Assembly (NCBI GenBank): GCA_002695115.1
Contig: NZOA01000004.1
Coordinates: forward strand, 59,267-68,083
Origin: Planctomycetota bacterium
GTDB lineage: Bacteria > Planctomycetota > UBA8108
DNA length: 8,817 bases
Direction: 5' to 3'
Numbering within the stretch: the first letter of the stretch is position 1; each line of letters starts with the position of its first letter. Positions 1 through 7,388 of the stretch are shown in pieces. The notes under the pieces were generated by a model, which was not told the origin of the DNA, made no database searches, and saw only the letters and a program-made list of their open reading frames with translations. A program made the translations under genes and the position numbers.

Positions 1-1071
1 CTGGGCGCCAAGGACGGAGCGCGTGAGGTGCTGCGGCTGCTGGCACGTCGTCGCGGCTACGAGCTCGTCGCCTACAGGATCAAGCTGCTGGATGCTATCG
101 CCCGTGGCGCGGCCAGCTCGGGTGTGCAGATCCTGGTGAAGCTTCTCAAAAGCAAGGACGAGGATCTCAGGGCGGTGGTCATGGGCAGCCTCGGTCTCGC
201 GTCCGGCAACAAGACCGCCCTTGCGGGTCTGGTCGGCGGCCTGATGGACAATCATTCGCGGGTGCGGGCTTCTGCACTGAGGTCGCTCGAGGGTGTGGTC
301 AAGCGTCTCGGCGGCTCCACCATCATGATTGGTCCGCTCATCGAGTACCTCGACCTCGAGAAACAATACCGCCTGCGCATCGATGCGCTCACCCTCCTGA
401 TCCGGGTTTCGGGTCACAACATGGGCCTGGTAACCGCCGACTGGAAGAAATGGTGGGAGCATGAGAAGGATCGTTTTGTTGCGCAGACCTCCCTGGAAGC
501 AGCACAGACCGCGGTCAAGGCGCACGACCTGTCGTACTTCGGCATCGAGATCACCTCCAAGCGCATGGCCTTCCTGCTCGATGTTTCCAACAGCATGCTG
601 GCCAAGGCCCGGGGGCCGGAGGCTCGCAAGCTGGGTCTCTCCAAGCTCGACGTGATGAAGACGGAGCTCGCCAAGGTCGTCGAGAAGCTTCCCCTGGGAT
701 CCGGGATCAACATCATGATCTTCGACAGGACGATCCGGGTCTGGGAGAAGAATCTCAAGATTCTCACCAGGACGGTCCGCAAGAAGGCCCTCGCCTATGC
801 CAGGGGACTGACAACCGGGGGAGGGACCAACATCTTCGATACCGTCGAGCGGGCCCTGAAGGATCCCCTGGTCGACACCATCTACCTGCTGACCGATGGG
901 GCCGCCACCACCGGCCGCTTCAAGGATCCCGAAGGCATGCTCAAGGGTATCCGTGAATTCAACCGGGCCCGCGGCATCACCATTCATTGCATCGCTTTTG
1001 GCCGCGAGGTCGAGTGGATGCGCAAATGCGCCGAAGAGAATGGCGGAAAGTACCGCTACGTAGCCGAATAG
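1..1071 (+). CDS. HEAT-repeat and von Willebrand factor A domain protein (5'-partial)
   Basis: The frame is open from base 1 with no stop before TAG at 1069-1071, so the N-terminus lies outside the window; the GTG at 28 is internal. The 356 visible residues begin with roughly four helical HEAT-like repeats (about residues 8-130), followed by a tryptophan-rich linker (DWKKWWEHEKDRF). A C-terminal VWA domain runs from about residue 180 to the end. Its metal-ion-dependent adhesion site is complete: DVSNS (D194, S196, S198), T276 in GGGTNIF and D299 in LLTDG. This HEAT + W..WW + VWA layout is one I recall from planctomycetes, where VWA proteins are usually thought to be protein-interaction modules; the partner is unknown. 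No signal peptide can be judged because the start is missing. No terminator is evident downstream. Domain calls are firm; the cellular role is unknown. Confidence 0.88.
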   Translation: MGAKDGAREVLRLLARRRGYELVAYRIKLLDAIARGAASSGVQILVKLLKSKDEDLRAVVMGSLGLASGNKTALAGLVGGLMDNHSRVRASALRSLEGVVKRLGGSTIMIGPLIEYLDLEKQYRLRIDALTLLIRVSGHNMGLVTADWKKWWEHEKDRFVAQTSLEAAQTAVKAHDLSYFGIEITSKRMAFLLDVSNSMLAKARGPEARKLGLSKLDVMKTELAKVVEKLPLGSGINIMIFDRTIRVWEKNLKILTRTVRKKALAYARGLTTGGGTNIFDTVERALKDPLVDTIYLLTDGAATTGRFKDPEGMLKGIREFNRARGITIHCIAFGREVEWMRKCAEENGGKYRYVAE

Positions 1072-1113
1072 AACTCACCAGGAGGCTTTCGTTTCCGTCG
1101 CCCGCGCCGATGG

Positions 1114-1142
1114 TTCAAACCGCCCCCGCGAGGCCTTATAAT
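1114..1142 (+). promoter_or_regulatory. Putative sigma70-type promoter of the lamin-tail/CotH gene
   Basis: TTCAAA (1114-1119; 4 of 6 matches to TTGACA), a 17-nt spacer, then a perfect TATAAT (1137-1142). Transcription would start near 1149, giving a leader of about 30 nt before the ATG at 1180. It lies in the only sizeable gap between the two plus-strand genes (1072-1179) and is AT-rich against a GC-rich background. The rest of this gap shows no convincing terminator or RNA structure. Confidence 0.5.
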
Positions 1143-1179
1143 CATGGCTGGGGGCTTCCTTTCAGAATGAGAAACCACC

Positions 1180-4100
1180 ATGCATAGGGTCCTGGAATGC
1201 CGGCTTTTTCCGGCGGCAGTAGTTTTGATAATCGCCTTGCTCACAGGAGGTTCCCTGCGTGCAGGAGTCGTGATCAATGAGATCATGTACAACCCCACCG
1301 GCGGGGGGGAATACATCGAGCTCCACAATGCCGGGGCGGAGGTTATTGACCTCGAGGGTTGGAGCCTGGCCGGGGCGGTAGATTTCACCGCGGCGCCGGG
1401 AGCTTCTCTCGCACCGGGCGCCTTCACGGTGGTGGTCGGCGATGCCGGGGTCTTCACGGAGAGCTACCCCGGAGTTCGTGCCGGGGCTGTCCTCGGGGAA
1501 TTCTCCGGGGCACTTGACAACGATGGGGAGCTGCTCCTTCTCTCGGATGCGGAGGGCAACGTGGTCGAGAGCCTGCCCTATGGTGACAACGCCCCCTGGG
1601 AATTTTTAGCCGATGGTTTCGGGGCGTCTCTCGAGCGCCTCTGCGCCGACGCCGAGGCCGGCCTGAGCGAGAACTGGCGCGCAGGCGCCCTTCCCTCCGA
1701 CCCCGAGGAGCCCGGCGGAACTCCGGCGGCGGCGAATGAAGCCACCTCCTGTCCTCCGCGCGCGGCCGAGGTCCCGGCGCTCAGGATCTCCGAGATCATG
1801 TACCACGCGGTTCTCGAGGAGGCGGTCGAGGAGAGCTACGAATTCATCGAGATTTTCAACGCCTCGGACTCCGCGGTAGAGCTCGGCGGCTGGCGGATAA
1901 CCGGTGGGGTCGATTTTACTTTTGCCGCTGACGCCTCGATAGCGCCGGGCTCCTACCGGGTGATCGCCCGCGACCCCCGCCTGCTCGCCGGTGTCGAGAG
2001 CTACGGGCTCTCATTCCCGGCCATCTTCGGCCCCTGGGAGCGGACTCTCGATAACGGCGGAGAGAAAATAGCGCTGGTCTCGGCGGCCGGAAGAGGAGTC
2101 GAGGCTGTCGCATACGACGATGAATTTCCCTGGCCGCTGGCGGCCGATGCTCTCGGTGCCGGCAGTGCCTGGCTCGATCCCGGCATCCTCCCTCTGGAGG
2201 ATCATCGTCACATGGGGCATTCGCTCGAACGTGTCAGCTTCGACCTGCCGGCTGCCGAGGTCGGCAATTGGGCTCCCTCCCCGCTTGATGGAGCGACGCC
2301 CGGCAGGCTGAACGCATCGGCGAGGGCGACGCCCCTTCCGATCGTGTCGGAGCTTCTCGCGCTTCCGGAGGGTGCGGCTTCGACCCGGGAGCTGATCCGT
2401 GCGGGAGATACGGTGGTGGTCCAGGCGGCCTTTTCTCCGGCTCCTCCAGCCGGCGCGGTGAGGCTCGAGTACTACATCGAAAACATCGAGACCGATGACG
2501 AAGAAATAATCACCGTCAGCATGCTCGATGACGGCGTCGGGGGCGGGGACCTGATCCCTGGCGATGGCATCTTCACGGCGGCGTTGCCGGAGCGTTCCGT
2601 CAATACCATCGTACGCTACCGTGTCCTGGCCGACCAGGGCGCCGGCGTTACCCTTGTTTCACCGCGGCCGAGCGACCCCCTCGATTGGCATGCCTATTTC
2701 GTCAGCCCGGTGATCAACACCGAGACCCGTGTCTACCAGCTCTTCATCGCCCGGACTCCCTGGGCCAGGCTCTGGTCGAACGTGCAGGGAGGAAGGGTGA
2801 GCGGCTGCGCCAAGCACCCGACCTGGAATTCGAAGGAGTTCGCTATTTTCGTTTACGAGGGCGAGGTGTATGACTGCCGCGTGCGCTACCAGGGCAGCCG
2901 CTGGAACCGCCGCAACGGCAGGGATATCAGCCGCTGGAACTATCCGCGGCCGCGCTCGGGACCCCTGAAGGCCCTGAGCTGGAGGATCTCGCTGCCGCGC
3001 TACGCCGAGGTGGATGGGCGTGATGAGATCACCCTCAACAAGCTCTCACAGGGCTGCCCGGGATACAACGCAGGGGTCGGGTACCGGCTCTTTGCCGCGG
3101 CCGACCTGCCCTCATCCCGGACACGCTTTATCCGCTTCCACATCAATGGAGGCTACTACCACTACATGATTGAATTAGAACGCCCGGATGGAGATCTCAT
3201 CAGGCGCTACAACAGCGAGCAGGCGCAGAAGTACCCGGACAGGCCCCGGGAGCCGATCGGCAATCTCTACAAGTCGGTCGGTTGCAATTGCGATGAGGGG
3301 CCCTACGGCTGGGGCGATGGGAGGGTCCTGCCGAGCCGGTGCGGGCACGCCTCCGAGGCGAGGTACGCGGCGACCTATCCGCGTAAAACCCACGACTGGA
3401 ATGACCACAACGATATCAGGACCCTCATCGAGCGACTGAACACGGCTCGCCGTGGCGGACTCGCCGCCCAGCGCGCGTTTTTTGAGCAGCACTTCGACAT
3501 CGACCTGCTGCTCAACTACGTGGCGATCATGAACTGGTCGGTGCCCTTCGATGATATGTTCCAGAACCATTTCTGGTACCAGCGCCTCAGTGATGGCAAG
3601 TGGATGCTGACGCCCTGGGATCTCGATCGCAACTTCGGGGAGTGGCAGGGAGCGACCTCGTCTCTCTTCATGGGACAGCAGGGCGACTCGAGCAACCGCT
3701 CGGGCTGGTGGCACTATCTCAAGGACTCGTTCCTGCGCTCCTACAGGGAGGAATATCTCGACAGGCTCTTCACGCTCAACAATACCCTCCTCTTGCCGGA
3801 GAACATCGATCGGCTCGTCGACCTGGTTACGGCCGAGTCCAATCCGGCGGAGGCGGCCGCGGGGGCAGGGGGCCTCTCCTGCAGTTTTCCCGGCCGGGCC
3901 GCCAGCTTCAAGAGCTTCGCACGCCAACGCCATGATTTCGTCAACCGGACGATCGCCTCGGTGGACGTGAACGCGGGCCCGGACCAGACGGTTTTCACCG
4001 GCCAGGCGGTGCAATTCGATGGGCGCGAATCAACCCCGGCGGCTTCCGGGGATGTGCCCTACGAGTGGGACAACGGAATGACGGGGGACTATCCCACCGC

Positions 4101-5019
4101 GGCATTTGACGCTCCCGGCGTCTACGAGGTGACGCTGACCGTCACCGTCCGGGGGCTTGGCTTCAGCGACAGCTGCACGGTGACGGTTCTCGAGCTTCCG
4201 CCGGTTGTCTTCGCCGAGCGCGGCGGGGTCGTCGTCATGGAGGCGGAGAGCTTCTGGATGAATGAGAGCTTCGGTAACGAGAGCGCCTGGTGGGATGAGG
4301 AAGCCGAGCTCGAGGGTTTCTCCGGGAACGCCTATATGCGGGCTGGGGATACCGGGAGCAGGCGAACCTACCTGAGTCGTTTCGTCGGTCTCTCCCCGGA
4401 GCTGCGCTACGCCATCGAGTTCGAGACTCCGGGAACTTACAGGGTCTGGTTGCGGGCTCATGTGACCGGCACCCGCTCGGACAGCGTCCACGTAGGCCTC
4501 GATGGAGTCGGCCGTGCCAGCCGCGACGCCCAGGAGTTCGTGGTCGACGAATCGGGCTTCACCTGGTCGGGGAATTCCCGCCGGGATGAGGCCCAGACGC
4601 TGACGATCTCGGAACCCGGGGTCCATTATCTCTCCATGTGGATCCGTGAGAGCGGCCTGGCGATCGACAAGCTCGTCATGACCCGGGACATGGAATTTAC
4701 TCCCGGAGGGGAGGGCCCTGCGGAGAGCGCCAGGATCTCGCTTGGGGGAGGCCCTGAGCTTTTTGTCCGGGGTGACGCCAACGGAGATGGCCGGCTCGAC
4801 ATCTCCGACGCGGTGACGACCCTGCTCTATCTCTTCCAGGGAAGCGAGATCCTCACCTGCGAGGATCACGGTGATGTCGACGACAACGGAGCTCTTCAGC
4901 TTACCGATCCGGTTCTCGCGCTGAGCTTCATGTTTCGCGAAGGCCCGAGTCCCGCCCCGCCGTACCCCGAGCCCGGGCTGGATCCGACAGAGGATGAGTT
5001 CGATTGCGGCGGCCCCTGA
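1180..5019 (+). CDS. Exported multidomain protein: 2x lamin-tail, CotH kinase-fold, PKD, carbohydrate-binding-like, dockerin-like tail
   Basis: A 1279-residue predicted exported protein. Residues 1-28 form a signal peptide (hydrophobic core PAAVVLIIALL, likely cleavage after LRA). Two lamin-tail domains follow at about 30-165 (VINEIMYNP..EYIELHN) and 200-375 (LRISEIMYH..EFIEIFN). An Ig-like beta region spans about 385-510. A CotH-type domain spans about 515-875, containing YQGSRWNRR, the acidic segment MIELERPDGDLI and the metal-site-like WDLDRNFGEW (D814, D816). A PKD domain covers about 928-1005. A carbohydrate-binding-like domain opening VVVMEAESF covers about 1017-1170. The C-terminus (about 1195-1279) carries two calcium-loop motifs, D1199-N1201-D1203 and D1232-D1234-N1236. 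CotH proteins are atypical protein kinases known from spore coats. In planctomycetes the lamin-tail/CotH pairing occurs in large surface or secreted proteins of unknown target. The start has no strong Shine-Dalgarno but precedes an excellent signal peptide. A kinase activity is inferred only. Confidence 0.93.
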   Translation: MHRVLECRLFPAAVVLIIALLTGGSLRAGVVINEIMYNPTGGGEYIELHNAGAEVIDLEGWSLAGAVDFTAAPGASLAPGAFTVVVGDAGVFTESYPGVRAGAVLGEFSGALDNDGELLLLSDAEGNVVESLPYGDNAPWEFLADGFGASLERLCADAEAGLSENWRAGALPSDPEEPGGTPAAANEATSCPPRAAEVPALRISEIMYHAVLEEAVEESYEFIEIFNASDSAVELGGWRITGGVDFTFAADASIAPGSYRVIARDPRLLAGVESYGLSFPAIFGPWERTLDNGGEKIALVSAAGRGVEAVAYDDEFPWPLAADALGAGSAWLDPGILPLEDHRHMGHSLERVSFDLPAAEVGNWAPSPLDGATPGRLNASARATPLPIVSELLALPEGAASTRELIRAGDTVVVQAAFSPAPPAGAVRLEYYIENIETDDEEIITVSMLDDGVGGGDLIPGDGIFTAALPERSVNTIVRYRVLADQGAGVTLVSPRPSDPLDWHAYFVSPVINTETRVYQLFIARTPWARLWSNVQGGRVSGCAKHPTWNSKEFAIFVYEGEVYDCRVRYQGSRWNRRNGRDISRWNYPRPRSGPLKALSWRISLPRYAEVDGRDEITLNKLSQGCPGYNAGVGYRLFAAADLPSSRTRFIRFHINGGYYHYMIELERPDGDLIRRYNSEQAQKYPDRPREPIGNLYKSVGCNCDEGPYGWGDGRVLPSRCGHASEARYAATYPRKTHDWNDHNDIRTLIERLNTARRGGLAAQRAFFEQHFDIDLLLNYVAIMNWSVPFDDMFQNHFWYQRLSDGKWMLTPWDLDRNFGEWQGATSSLFMGQQGDSSNRSGWWHYLKDSFLRSYREEYLDRLFTLNNTLLLPENIDRLVDLVTAESNPAEAAAGAGGLSCSFPGRAASFKSFARQRHDFVNRTIASVDVNAGPDQTVFTGQAVQFDGRESTPAASGDVPYEWDNGMTGDYPTAAFDAPGVYEVTLTVTVRGLGFSDSCTVTVLELPPVVFAERGGVVVMEAESFWMNESFGNESAWWDEEAELEGFSGNAYMRAGDTGSRRTYLSRFVGLSPELRYAIEFETPGTYRVWLRAHVTGTRSDSVHVGLDGVGRASRDAQEFVVDESGFTWSGNSRRDEAQTLTISEPGVHYLSMWIRESGLAIDKLVMTRDMEFTPGGEGPAESARISLGGGPELFVRGDANGDGRLDISDAVTTLLYLFQGSEILTCEDHGDVDDNGALQLTDPVLALSFMFREGPSPAPPYPEPGLDPTEDEFDCGGP

Positions 5020-5037
5020 AGGCGGCGTGCCCTTCAG
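5016..5037. terminator. Inverted repeat across both convergent stop codons (possible bidirectional terminator)
   Basis: CTGAAGG (5016-5022) pairs perfectly with CCTTCAG (5031-5037) around an 8-nt loop. The left arm contains the TGA of the plus-strand gene and the right arm contains the complement of the kbl TGA. Neither side has a downstream U-tract, so this is not a classical intrinsic terminator. It may slow polymerase or protect 3' ends in a 14-nt convergent gap. Confidence 0.35.
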
Positions 5038-6239
5038 CTGAGAACCCCGTGTTTTTTCGCTACCCGGGTGAAGGCCTCGACAGCCTGGTCGACCTGGTCG
5101 GGATCGTGGCCCGCTGAGAGCTGCACCCGGATTCGCGCCTCTCCCTTCGGAACCACGGGAAAGGAGAAGCCGATGACGTAGATGCCCTCGTCGAAGAGCT
5201 CCGCGGCGATCGTCTGCGCAAGCCGGGCATCGTAGAGCATGATCGGTACGATGGGGTGGTCACCCTCCTTGATCTCGAAGCCCGCCCCGGTCATCGATTC
5301 TCGAAATCTCTTCGTATTTTCTTCGAGCTTGTCTCGCAGCTTGGTCGAGTCACTCAGGATCTCGAGGACCTTCAGCGTGGCGTTGGTGATCGCGGGAGCG
5401 AGCGTGTTGCTGAAAAGGTATGGCCGCGAGCGCTGGCGCAGCATCTCGATGATTTCGCTTCGGCTGGAGACAAAGCCGCCGGAGGCGCCGCCGAGCGCCT
5501 TGCCGAAGGTGCCGGTGATGATGTCGACCCTTCCCATGACTCCGCGATATTCGTGGGAGCCTCTTCCCCGCGGCCCGAGGAAGCCCGTGGCGTGGCAGTC
5601 ATCGACCATGACCAGCGCGTCATAGCGGTCGGCGAGGTCGCAGATCTCGTCAAGCCGGGCGATGGCTCCGTCCATGCTGAAGGCTCCATCGGTGGCGATC
5701 AGCCGGTAGCGCGCCGCCGCGGCGGCCTTCAGCTTTTCCTCAAGGTCGGCCATGTCGGAGTGTTCGTAGATGGCGCGACGGGCCTTGCAGAGACGGATTC
5801 CGTCGATGATGCTGGCGTGGTTGAGTCGGTCGGTGAGGATGACGTCTTCCTCCGAGAGCAGGGGCTCGAAGACGCCGCCGTTGGCATCGAAACAGGCCGC
5901 GTAGAGGATCGAGTCCTCGGTATCGAGGAATCCAGCGAGTTTTTTTTCGAGCAGCTTGTGGCGATCCTGGGTGCCGCAGATGAAGCGGACGCTGCTCATT
6001 CCGTAGCCTTGTTCAGCGAGGCTCGAGCGGGCGGCCTCGATGACATCCGGATGGCTCGAGAGGCCGAGGTAGTTGTTGGCGCAGAAGTTGAGGACCTCGC
6101 GCGGGGGTGAGCCCGGGGGATGTTCGACTTCGATCAGGGCGTCCTGCCTGGACCGTATGATCCTCTCCTCCTTGTAGAGCCCGGCGGCGCGGAGTTCTTC
6201 GAGGTCTTTCTTCAGGGCCTCGCCCATATCTCCGTACAT
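5034..6239 (-). CDS. kbl: 2-amino-3-ketobutyrate CoA ligase (glycine C-acetyltransferase)
   Basis: A cytosolic PLP enzyme of the alpha-oxoamine synthase family. It cleaves 2-amino-3-ketobutyrate with CoA to glycine and acetyl-CoA, the second step of threonine degradation after Tdh. The 401 residues match the E. coli Kbl length (398) and align along the whole length from memory: [10 protein letters not shown] (51-60), VRFICGTQD (84-92), CFDANGG (116-122), LNHASIIDG (139-147), [10 protein letters not shown] (182-191), VDDCHATGF (212-220) and the PLP lysine K247 in [20 protein letters not shown] and the PVVPKG segment are also present. The open frame runs on to 6395, but the start at 6239 is chosen because [16 protein letters not shown] aligns with the known N-terminus and GGAGAGG sits 6 nt upstream; the extension would overlap the end of tdh. 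It is the last gene of the operon, 14 nt after tdh. Confidence 0.96.
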   Translation of the reverse strand: MYGDMGEALKKDLEELRAAGLYKEERIIRSRQDALIEVEHPPGSPPREVLNFCANNYLGLSSHPDVIEAARSSLAEQGYGMSSVRFICGTQDRHKLLEKKLAGFLDTEDSILYAACFDANGGVFEPLLSEEDVILTDRLNHASIIDGIRLCKARRAIYEHSDMADLEEKLKAAAAARYRLIATDGAFSMDGAIARLDEICDLADRYDALVMVDDCHATGFLGPRGRGSHEYRGVMGRVDIITGTFGKALGGASGGFVSSRSEIIEMLRQRSRPYLFSNTLAPAITNATLKVLEILSDSTKLRDKLEENTKRFRESMTGAGFEIKEGDHPIVPIMLYDARLAQTIAAELFDEGIYVIGFSFPVVPKGEARIRVQLSAGHDPDQVDQAVEAFTRVAKKHGVLS

Positions 6240-6245
6240 TTTCTT

Positions 6246-6252
6246 CCTCTCC
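6246..6252 (-). promoter_or_regulatory. Ribosome binding site fixing the kbl start
   Basis: On the minus strand, GGAGAGG lies 6 nt before the ATG at 6239. It is the strongest Shine-Dalgarno in the operon and decides between this start and the longer open frame beginning at 6395. Confidence 0.7.
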
Positions 6253-6253
6253 G

Positions 6254-7387
6254 CTATCTGTGGGTTACGGTGCCCTGGGTGGACGAGTCGTCGATTTCCG
6301 AGAGGCCCTCGGTCTTCTCCACGGCGGCAGGCGAGCGATGGCTGGGCAGCAATACGAGCTTGCAGGCGTTTCCTTCCGCCAGGAGCGGCATACACTCGTT
6401 GACCTCCTCAAAGCCGATGGTCCTGGTTATCAGGGGGGTGAGATCTACCACCTTATTGGCCAGCAGCCAGCGTGTCTTGTACCAGGTGTCGAAGATCCTG
6501 CGTCCGTTCAGGGCGGTAACCTGGAGGTTCTTGAAGATCATGTTCTCGGCGATGTCGATTTCCACCGGGTCCGAAGGAATTCCGAAGAGGACCACGGTCC
6601 CGCCGTTGCGGGCCGCCCTGAACGCGGTATTGATGGCTATCGGCGAGCCGCTCATCTCAAGCACGACGTCCAGTCCGCGTCCCTCGTTGGCCTTCACCAG
6701 CTCGCTGACCATGTCGCCACCGGCGGTGGGATTGAAGGTCGCATCGGCTCCCATCTCGACGGCAAGGGCCAGCCTGATGTCGTTCAGGTCGCTGGCGAAG
6801 ACGTGCGAGGCGCCGCTGGCGCGGGCGATGCCCACGCTGAAGAGCCCGATGGGGCCGCAGCCGAGAATGCCGACGCTCTTGCCGGTGATGTCCTGGTTCA
6901 GGGTGGCGAACACGGCGTTGCCGAACGGCTCCTGCAGGGCCGCGATCTCAGGGGAGATCTTGCCGGGGTCGTTCTGCCAGATCACCTTCTCGGGAACGCA
7001 GACGTATTCGGCGAAAGCTCCCTCCCGGTCGACCCCGAGAATCTGCGTACGGGGGCAGAGATGGGCCTGCCCCGTTCTGCACTGGTAGCACATGCCGCAG
7101 GTCACGTGAGATTCCGCCGAGACAAAATCGCCGAGGCGGGCGTGCTCCACCTTGGAGCCGGTCTCCACCACGATACCGGAGAACTCGTGTCCCAGGGTGA
7201 GGGGGGTCTTGATGCGCTGCTGGCTCCAGCTGTCCCATTTCCAGATATGGAGATCGGTCCCGCAGATTCCCGCGGCCTGGACCTCCACGAGCACCTCCTC
7301 GTCGCCGGGAACCGGCACGGGGATCTCATCTACAACCAGCCCGGGCTCTCTTGCCACCTTCCGCACAGCGAGCATTTTTTTCGACAT
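6254..7387 (-). CDS. tdh: L-threonine 3-dehydrogenase
   Basis: A zinc-dependent, NAD-linked medium-chain dehydrogenase that oxidises threonine to 2-amino-3-ketobutyrate, the substrate of the adjacent kbl product. Catalytic-zinc ligands are visible as C42 (ICGTD) and H67-E68 (GHEF). The four structural-zinc cysteines are C97, C100, C103 and C111 in [15 protein letters not shown]. The Rossmann loop is GCGPIG (176-181), with acidic D200 consistent with NAD. Threonine-dehydrogenase signatures include [20 protein letters not shown] and [10 protein letters not shown], the last closely resembling E. coli Tdh. The protein has 377 residues against 341 in E. coli; the excess is mostly a C-terminal tail (about 349-377) rich in Ser, Thr and acidic residues. 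An in-frame ATG lies 5 codons upstream (7402), but 7387 is preferred because GGGAG precedes it at 5 nt. That start is 1 nt after the upstream stop (TGA-G-ATG), so coupling is likely. Confidence 0.95.
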   Translation of the reverse strand: MSKKMLAVRKVAREPGLVVDEIPVPVPGDEEVLVEVQAAGICGTDLHIWKWDSWSQQRIKTPLTLGHEFSGIVVETGSKVEHARLGDFVSAESHVTCGMCYQCRTGQAHLCPRTQILGVDREGAFAEYVCVPEKVIWQNDPGKISPEIAALQEPFGNAVFATLNQDITGKSVGILGCGPIGLFSVGIARASGASHVFASDLNDIRLALAVEMGADATFNPTAGGDMVSELVKANEGRGLDVVLEMSGSPIAINTAFRAARNGGTVVLFGIPSDPVEIDIAENMIFKNLQVTALNGRRIFDTWYKTRWLLANKVVDLTPLITRTIGFEEVNECMPLLAEGNACKLVLLPSHRSPAAVEKTEGLSEIDDSSTQGTVTHR

Positions 7388-7388
7388 C

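Noticed and set aside
1055..1064. 10-bp palindrome GCTACGTAGC near the end of the VWA gene.
   Set aside because: Within coding sequence, no U-tract or regulatory context, and palindromes of this size are common.
3175..4869. Two long minus-strand open frames (279 codons each, 3175-4014 and 4030-4869) opposite the exported protein.
   Set aside because: They lie antisense to a clear multidomain protein, show no recognisable domain, and are expected from high GC at third codon positions.
6240..6395. 52-codon upstream extension of the kbl frame.
   Set aside because: It overlaps the tdh 3' end, has no similarity to Kbl N-termini, and a good ribosome site marks the start at 6239.
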